From Szabonella alba (GTDB taxonomy: Bacteria > Pseudomonadota > Alphaproteobacteria > Rhodobacterales > Rhodobacteraceae), in contig NZ_JAESVN010000013.1 in the NCBI RefSeq assembly GCF_016765775.1, forward strand, positions 1-63,840: DNA of 63,840 bases, in the 5' to 3' direction. Numbering within the stretch: position 1 is the stretch's first letter; the number at the start of each line of letters is the position of its first letter. The position numbers and the translations under genes are program-made. This document shows positions 58,865-63,840 of this stretch, in pieces. Below the pieces are notes generated by a model that did not search any database, was not told the origin of the DNA, and saw only the letters and a program-made list of their open reading frames with translations.

Positions 58865-58908
58865 CGTCAAGACGACCTGGCCTGTGCCCGGTCCGGCCCA
58901 GCCATTGT

Positions 58909-58932
58909 CCCGGGGGGAGGCGTCCCCCCGGG
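58909..58932 (+). terminator. Perfect GC stem-loop after the 119-residue ORF
   Basis: CCCGGGGGG (58909-58917) pairs perfectly with CCCCCCGGG (58924-58932) around six bases. CCATGCGTTTTGC follows, a modest T tail. The core is the same as in the intergenic repeats near 45272 and 63801. Confidence 0.6.
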
Positions 58933-58984
58933 CCATGCGTTTTGCTTGGCCCTGTTTTCATCTTGGCCCAAATACCTTGGGGGT

Positions 58985-59012
58985 CCGGGGGCGAAGCCTC
59001 CGGCCTCTTTTT
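58985..59012 (+). terminator. Intrinsic terminator just upstream of soxD
   Basis: CCGGGGGC (58985-58992) and GCCTCCGG (58996-59003) form an eight-pair stem (one G-U) with a GAA loop. CCTCTTTTTG follows. It ends 18 bp before the soxD ATG, inside the sox locus. Confidence 0.65.
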
Positions 59013-59029
59013 GCTTGCGAGGCCCGTTC

Positions 59030-59347
59030 ATGCTGACCCTGACCTGTCCCTGCTGCGGCGTGACCGCCGAGGAAACCGAGCTTGCCCCCGGCTATGAGGC
59101 GCATCTGAAGCGTTTCGGACCCGGATCCACCGATGCCGAGTTCGAAAGTTACATGTTCGCGCGCAAGAACCCCAAAGGTGTGCATTTCGAACGCTGGCGC
59201 CATGCTTATGGCTGCGGCAAGTGGTTTCTGGCCGCGCGCTGCACCGCCACGCTGGAGGTGTTCGGCACCTATCCCGCGCAGACAACCGAACCCCCGGCCG
59301 CGATCCTGGATGCGATCCGCGCCCGCCGTCCCGACTGGAAAGCCTGA
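59030..59347 (+). CDS. soxD: Sarcosine oxidase delta subunit
   Basis: This 105-residue small zinc-binding subunit of heterotetrameric sarcosine oxidase has the Cys cluster LTLTCPCCGVTAEETELAPG at the N-terminus and HAYGCGKWFLAARCTATLEV, plus FESYMFARKNPKGVHFERWR. ATG 59030 is preceded by GCGAGG. soxA starts two bases after its stop. Confidence 0.95.
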   Translation: MLTLTCPCCGVTAEETELAPGYEAHLKRFGPGSTDAEFESYMFARKNPKGVHFERWRHAYGCGKWFLAARCTATLEVFGTYPAQTTEPPAAILDAIRARRPDWKA

Positions 59348-59349
59348 TC

Positions 59350-62343
59350 ATGAGCACCCGCCTTGCCTCCGGTGGCCGGTTGATCGACCGCAAGACCACG
59401 CAGAAATTCACCTTCAACGGCACATGGCTGTCGGGATTCTCCGGCGATACGCTGGCCTCGGCGCTGCTGGCCAATGACCAGATGCTGGTGGGCCGGTCCT
59501 TCAAGTATCACCGCCCGCGCGGCATTCTGGCCTCGGGGCCGGAAGAGCCGAATGCGCTGGTCAATCTGGGCCGCGATGACCGGCTGGAGCCGAACCAGCG
59601 CACGACCACGACGCCGCTGTTCGACGGGCTGCAGGCCACATCGCAGAACCATTGGCCCAGCCTGGAATTTGATATCGGCGTGGTCAACAACTATGCCGCG
59701 CGTTTCCTGCCTGCGGGATTCTATTACAAGACCTTCATCCATCCCCGTGCGGCATGGAAACATCTCTTTGAACCGGTGATCCGCAAATCCGCCGGTCTGG
59801 GCCGCGCGCCGAAAGACCGCGATGCCGACCGCTATGAACAGGCCTATGCCTTCTGCGACGTTCTGGTTGTCGGCGGCGGGATCGCGGGCTTGCAGGCCGC
59901 ATTGTCCGCCGGGCGCCGGGGGGATCGGGTGATCCTGCTGGAACAGGCGGCGCATTGGGGCGGCCGCGCCCCGGTCGATGGCGATGCGGTCGGCGGGATG
60001 GCCGCCGGGGACTGGCTGACAGCGGCGCTTGAGGAGTTGCACGCCCTGCCCAACGTCACCCTGCGTGCCGCTTGCACGGCGACGGGGGTCTATGATCACG
60101 GCTATGTGCTGGCCGCCGAAAGCCTTGCCGATGCCACGCCCGGCGACGGGCGCCCCCGTCAGCGACTGTGGCGCATCCGCGCGGGCCGGATCGTGACCGC
60201 GACCGGGGCAATCGAACGCCCGCTGTCCTTTGCGGGCAATGACATTCCGGGTGTGATGTTGGCCGCCGCGATGCGCGATTATGTGGTCAATCACGCGGTG
60301 TCCCCCGGCGACCGCACGGTGATCGTGACCAATAATGACGACGCCTATCGCACCGCGCTGGTGCTGCGCGATGCCGGGCTGGCGGTGCCGGTGATCCTTG
60401 ATGCGCGCCCCGCGCCTGCAGGCCCGCTGGTCGAGGCGGCGCGCGCGCGCGGGATCCGCATCGAGGCGGGTCGGGCCATCGCCAAGGTCCAGGGCGGCAA
60501 GCGCGTGACCGGCGTGCAGATCTGCCTGCAGGCCGGTGAGGGAGCGGTGCTGGAAGAGATTTCCTGCGATGCCGTCGCCATGTCGGGCGGCTGGTCTCCG
60601 GTCGTGCATCTGTGGTCCCATTGCGGCGGCAAGCTGAACTGGGATGACCGGCTTTCGGCCTTCCTGCCCGATCCGGCCCGCCCGCCGCTGAACCATGACG
60701 GGCGCGCGATGGTGACGCCCGCCGGTGCCGCCGCTGGCATTTTTGAACCCGATGCGATCCTGACCTCGGGTGAGGTGGCGGGGGCGGATCCCGACAGTCT
60801 GGGCGAAGTGCAGGATGAACTGCTGGCCCGCCAGTCGGTGGTGGTCCCGCCGGTCTGGGTCATGCCGCAGGGGGCGCGCGCGGATCTGCGCGCCAAGATG
60901 TGGCTGGATTTCCAGAATGATGTTAAAGTCTCCGACGTGCAGCTTGCCGCGCGCGAGGGTTATGAATCTGTCGAACATACCAAGCGCTACACCACCTTGG
61001 GCATGGCGACGGATCAGGGTAAACTTAGCAATATCAATGGCCTTGCGGTTCTTGCTCAGGCTTTGGGTGAGGATATTCCGCAGGTCGGCACCACGACATT
61101 CCGCCCACCCTATACGCCCGTCACGCTTGGAACGCTGGCCGGTGAGGCGCGGGGTGAGATCTTTCAGCCGCTGCGCCGCACCCCGGTCCATGGCTGGCAC
61201 GAAAGCCATGGCGCGTATTTTGAGCCTGTGGGCCTGTGGCGGCGGCCCTATTGCTATCCGCGCAGCGGTGAAAGCCATGCCGATGCGGTGAAACGCGAGG
61301 TGCTGAACACCCGCGCGGGGCTGGGCCTCCTGGATGCCTCGACCCTGGGCAAGATCATCGTCAAGGGCCCGGATGCAGGGCGTTTCCTTGACATGCTCTA
61401 CACCAACATGATGTCGACCCTGCCGGTCGGCAAATGCCGCTACGGGCTGATGTGCAACGAACAGGGCTTTCTGTCGGATGACGGCGTCGTGGCGCGTCTG
61501 GATGAGGATACCTGGCTTTGCCATACCACATCGGGCGGGGCGGACCGGATCCATGGCTGGATGGAGGACTGGCTGCAATGCGAATGGTGGGACTGGAAGG
61601 TTTATACCGCCAATCTGACCGAGCATTACGCGCAGATCGCCGTTGTCGGCCCCAAGGCCCGGGCCTTGCTGGAAAAACTGGGCGGCATGGATGTCTCGAA
61701 AGAGGCCTTGCCCTTCATGGCATGGTCCGAGGGCAGTCTTGCGGGCATCCCGGCCCGCGCCTTCCGCATCAGCTTTTCCGGTGAACTCAGCTATGAAATC
61801 GCCGTGCCCGCCAGCCAGGGCCTTGCCTTCTGGGAGGCCTGCCTTGCGGCGGGCGCCGAGTTCGGCATCTCCCCCTATGGCACCGAGGCGCTGCATGTGA
61901 TGCGGGCCGAAAAGGGCTTCATCATGATCGGCGATGAAACCGACGGCACCGTGACGCCGCTGGATCTGGGGCTGGCTTGGGCCGTGTCGAAGAAGAAGGC
62001 CGATTTTCTGGGCAAGCGCGGGATGGAGCGCAATCATCTCTCCAGCCCCGACCGCTGGCAGTTGGTGGGGTTCGAGACGCTGGACGGATCGGTCATTCCC
62101 GATGGCGCCTATATTCTGGCCGAGGGCAGCAATGACAATGGCCAGCGCAACGTGCAAGGTCGTGTGACTTCAACCTATTACAGCCCGACCTTGAAGCATG
62201 GTATCGCCATGGGCCTGCTGCATCACGGCCCTTCGCGGATGGGGGAAGTCGTGGAATTCAACAAGACTGATGGCGGAACCGTCAAGGCGCGGGTGGCCGA
62301 TCCGGTCTTTTATGACAAGACCGGGGAGAAGCAGAATGTCTGA
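59350..62343 (+). CDS. soxA: Sarcosine oxidase alpha subunit
   Basis: This 997-residue subunit has an N-terminal ferredoxin-like part (TFNGTWLSGFSGDTLASALL, RSFKYHRPRGILASGPEEPN). An NAD(P)-binding Rossmann region follows (DVLVVGGGIAGLQAALSAGR). The C-terminal third is homologous to the aminomethyltransferase GcvT (VLNTRAGLGLLDASTLGKII, SFSGELSYEIAVP, GTVTPLDLGLAWAVSKKKAD), which binds tetrahydrofolate and accepts the methyl-derived carbon. ATG 59350 (MSTRLASGGRLIDRKT) is the family start. soxG overlaps its last eight bases. Confidence 0.96.
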   Translation: MSTRLASGGRLIDRKTTQKFTFNGTWLSGFSGDTLASALLANDQMLVGRSFKYHRPRGILASGPEEPNALVNLGRDDRLEPNQRTTTTPLFDGLQATSQNHWPSLEFDIGVVNNYAARFLPAGFYYKTFIHPRAAWKHLFEPVIRKSAGLGRAPKDRDADRYEQAYAFCDVLVVGGGIAGLQAALSAGRRGDRVILLEQAAHWGGRAPVDGDAVGGMAAGDWLTAALEELHALPNVTLRAACTATGVYDHGYVLAAESLADATPGDGRPRQRLWRIRAGRIVTATGAIERPLSFAGNDIPGVMLAAAMRDYVVNHAVSPGDRTVIVTNNDDAYRTALVLRDAGLAVPVILDARPAPAGPLVEAARARGIRIEAGRAIAKVQGGKRVTGVQICLQAGEGAVLEEISCDAVAMSGGWSPVVHLWSHCGGKLNWDDRLSAFLPDPARPPLNHDGRAMVTPAGAAAGIFEPDAILTSGEVAGADPDSLGEVQDELLARQSVVVPPVWVMPQGARADLRAKMWLDFQNDVKVSDVQLAAREGYESVEHTKRYTTLGMATDQGKLSNINGLAVLAQALGEDIPQVGTTTFRPPYTPVTLGTLAGEARGEIFQPLRRTPVHGWHESHGAYFEPVGLWRRPYCYPRSGESHADAVKREVLNTRAGLGLLDASTLGKIIVKGPDAGRFLDMLYTNMMSTLPVGKCRYGLMCNEQGFLSDDGVVARLDEDTWLCHTTSGGADRIHGWMEDWLQCEWWDWKVYTANLTEHYAQIAVVGPKARALLEKLGGMDVSKEALPFMAWSEGSLAGIPARAFRISFSGELSYEIAVPASQGLAFWEACLAAGAEFGISPYGTEALHVMRAEKGFIMIGDETDGTVTPLDLGLAWAVSKKKADFLGKRGMERNHLSSPDRWQLVGFETLDGSVIPDGAYILAEGSNDNGQRNVQGRVTSTYYSPTLKHGIAMGLLHHGPSRMGEVVEFNKTDGGTVKARVADPVFYDKTGEKQNV

Positions 62344-62890
62344 ACCGCAAAGCGCGCTTGGCAATCCGGTATTCGAAGGCTTCGCAACGGTGCGCGAAAT
62401 CGGCCCCATCGGCATGATCACCCTGCGGGCCACCCTGTCCGCGCCCGTTCTGGCCAAGGCGCTGGCCGGGGTCGGGCTGGCCCTGCCCGCACAGCGCCGC
62501 ATCCTGCGTCAGGGCGCGCGCGCCGCAGGCTGGATGTCGTCGGATGAACTGCTGATCCTCTTGCCCCATTCCGAGGTGCCCGAGGTTCTTGCAAGTCTTT
62601 CCAAGGCTTTGCAGGGCGAACATCATCTGCTGGCCGATATCTCGGATGCCCGCGCGGTTTTCCGCATCGAGGGGGTGAAGGCCGGGCAGGTTCTGGCCAA
62701 GCTGTGCCCGGTCGATCTGGATCGTCTGGAACCCGGTGAACTGCGCCGCAGCCGCGCCGCGCAGGTTGCCTGCGCCTTCTGGGCGGAAGACGATGGGTTC
62801 ACGCTGATCTCTTTCCGGTCGGTGGCAGGCTATGTGATGGGGCTGCTGACCCATTCCGCGCAGACGGGAAGCGAGTTGTATTCCGCCTGA
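62336..62890 (+). CDS. soxG: Sarcosine oxidase gamma subunit
   Basis: This 184-residue fourth subunit has a fold related to the GcvT N-terminal region. It shows IGPIGMITLRATLSAPVLAK, AAGWMSSDELLILLPHSEVP, LLADISDARAVFRIEGVKAG and a C-terminal FRSVAGYVMGLL. It overlaps soxA by eight bases and completes the oxidase operon. No folD, purU or serine hydroxymethyltransferase gene follows in the window. Confidence 0.93.
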   Translation: MSEPQSALGNPVFEGFATVREIGPIGMITLRATLSAPVLAKALAGVGLALPAQRRILRQGARAAGWMSSDELLILLPHSEVPEVLASLSKALQGEHHLLADISDARAVFRIEGVKAGQVLAKLCPVDLDRLEPGELRRSRAAQVACAFWAEDDGFTLISFRSVAGYVMGLLTHSAQTGSELYSA

Positions 62891-62996
62891 TCCTGTCGCC
62901 GGATCTTCACCCCGTCCCGGCGCCCGAAACCGGTGCCTGATCCACGCCGGGGCGGAGCGGCGGCTGCACTCTGTTTGCCAAATTCACCCGCTCCCC

Positions 62997-63030
62997 TTGA
63001 CCTCGGGAACGCGAAGGCTCTTATTCGCGT
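62997..63030 (+). promoter_or_regulatory. Candidate sodB promoter with overlapping palindrome
   Basis: TTGACC (62997-63002) and TTATTC (63021-63026) are plausible -35 and -10 elements 18 bp apart. ACGCGAA (63009-63015) and TTCGCGT (63024-63030) form a perfect 7-bp inverted repeat over the spacer and -10, a possible operator. Confidence 0.5.
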
Positions 63031-63062
63031 TAACCCGAAGCACTCTTTCGAAAGGAAACGAC

Positions 63063-63662
63063 ATGGCTTTCACGCTCCCCGATCTTCCCTATTCCCATGA
63101 TGCGCTCGCCGATCTGGGCATGTCGAAGGAAACGCTGGAATTTCACCACGACATTCACCACAAGGCCTATGTCGACAATGGCAACAAGCTGATTGCCGGC
63201 ACCGAATGGGATGGCAAGTCCTTGGACGACATCGTCAAGGGCACCTACAAGGCCGATGCGGTTGCCCAAAGCGGGATTTTCAACAATGCCAGCCAGCACT
63301 GGAATCACAACCTGTTCTGGGAAGTGATGGGCCCGGGTGAGAAGAAGATCCCCGGCGCGCTGGAAAAGGCCCTGACCGAGGCTTTCGGTTCGGTGTCCAA
63401 GTTCAAGGAAGATTTCGCCGCCGCTGGTGCCGGTCAGTTCGGCTCGGGCTGGGCCTGGCTGGTCAAGGACAAGGATGGCAGCCTGAAGATCACCAAGACC
63501 GAGAATGGCGTGAACCCGCTCTGCTTCGGTCAGACGGCCCTTCTGGGCTGCGATGTGTGGGAACATTCCTATTACATCGACTTCCGCAACAAGCGCCCGG
63601 CTTACCTTACGAACTTCCTCGACAAGCTGGTGAACTGGGAGGCGGTCACCGCGCGTCTCTGA
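63063..63662 (+). CDS. sodB: Superoxide dismutase (Fe/Mn family)
   Basis: This 199-residue cytosolic enzyme disproportionates superoxide. Metal ligands are visible as His in LEFHHDIHHKAYVDNGNKL, His in NNASQHWNHNLFWEVM, and Asp and His in GCDVWEHSYYIDFRNKRPAY. GQFGSGWAWLVKD and PYSHDALADLGMSKETL are typical of the iron type; metal cannot be fixed with certainty. ATG 63063 follows AAAGGAAACG. A strong terminator follows, so it is likely monocistronic. Confidence 0.96.
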   Translation: MAFTLPDLPYSHDALADLGMSKETLEFHHDIHHKAYVDNGNKLIAGTEWDGKSLDDIVKGTYKADAVAQSGIFNNASQHWNHNLFWEVMGPGEKKIPGALEKALTEAFGSVSKFKEDFAAAGAGQFGSGWAWLVKDKDGSLKITKTENGVNPLCFGQTALLGCDVWEHSYYIDFRNKRPAYLTNFLDKLVNWEAVTARL

Positions 63663-63690
63663 CGCCGGGCCCTCTCATTGAACGGATCGG

Positions 63691-63722
63691 ATGGCAGCCC
63701 GCCGAAAGGGGGCTGCCATTTG
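63691..63722 (+). terminator. Intrinsic terminator after sodB
   Basis: ATGGCAGCCC (63691-63700) pairs perfectly with GGGCTGCCAT (63710-63719) around nine bases, followed by TTGCGTTTGC. It lies 28 bp after the sodB stop. Confidence 0.75.
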
Positions 63723-63797
63723 CGTTTGCGCGCCGTCCCGGGGCATGAGGTCGCGGCTGTCCGCTGCAAACTTCTGCCTGCCTTTTTCTGTCTCCAA

Positions 63798-63840
63798 CTA
63801 TCCCGGGGGGTGAATTTGGCGCAGCCAAAGAGGGGGGCAG
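63798..63840. repeat. Start of a GC-rich intergenic repeat (cut by window edge)
   Basis: TATCCCGGGGGG repeats the core seen after lpxB (ATATCCCGGGGGG at about 45269-45280) and near 58909. It is followed by the small palindrome TTTGGC-GCA-GCCAAA (63815-63829) and AGGGGGGCAG. It probably belongs to a dispersed intergenic stem-loop family of this genome. Confidence 0.5.

Noticed and set aside
59269-62157. Very long minus-strand open frame (962 codons) opposite soxA
   Set aside because: It mirrors the highly biased GC-rich soxA gene; its Arg/His/Gly-rich product has no recognisable domain and no ribosome-binding site.

Overview
The window is a GC-rich chromosomal segment of an alphaproteobacterium of the Rhodobacterales (Rhodobacteraceae/Paracoccaceae; Paracoccus-like is plausible, but the species cannot be fixed from sequence alone). 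The evidence is a SciP-CtrA pair, a class II NrdJ ribonucleotide reductase, the DMSP lyase DddP, an LpxI-type lipid A step, a heterotetrameric sarcosine oxidase and an alphaproteobacterial-type LexA box.

Region 1 (1-665) is genomic debris. An IS3-family end abuts the last part of a type I restriction HsdS gene, which is followed by a stop-interrupted remnant of a small DUF5655-like gene.

Region 2 (666-24947) is a large accessory catabolic island. It holds a FAS1/MaoC-like hydratase, a CaiB/BaiF CoA-transferase, an acyl-CoA dehydrogenase with a divergent LysR, an SDR with a divergent LysR, an SRPBCC protein, two AMP-forming acyl-CoA ligases, an enoyl-CoA hydratase, an aldehyde dehydrogenase, two more SDRs, a TetR regulator, a TRAP transporter (DctPQM), an SCP-x-type thiolase and a five-gene Liv-type ABC importer. 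Together they look like uptake, CoA activation and beta-oxidation-like breakdown of an unidentified organic acid or aldehyde. The SDR-led operon, the tetR upstream region, the thiolase/SDR divergent region and the ABC importer each carry a pair of TAACY-N4-RGTYA-type sites whose starts are exactly 20 bp apart, which suggests one TetR regulon.

Region 3 (24948-28236) has a tRNA-Gly(UCC) and a decayed phage or satellite remnant: a small terminase subunit and a tyrosine recombinase whose N-terminus is out of frame at an 11-G tract.

Region 4 (28237-32718) is nrdJ with a candidate NrdR-type promoter. Region 5 (32719-45300) is the conserved translation/envelope cluster pyrH-frr-uppS-cdsA-dxr-rseP-(48-aa ORF)-bamA-skp-fabZ-lpxA-lpxI-lpxB, without lpxD. 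Region 6 (45325-47719) has mnmA opposite the cell-cycle pair sciP-ctrA.

Region 7 (48210-52608) has ligA and recG, then an exact GTTC-N7-GTTC LexA box and a 40-codon membrane-peptide gene, a candidate SOS-induced small membrane protein. Region 8 (52645-56920) has dddP, a DUF3445 heme N-demethylase-like gene, and DUF1289-ruvX-ccmI. Region 9 (57127-62890) is a sarcosine oxidase locus, soxB-[119-aa membrane protein]-soxD-soxA-soxG, with hairpins between soxB and soxD. The window ends with sodB, its terminator and the start of a GC-rich intergenic repeat.
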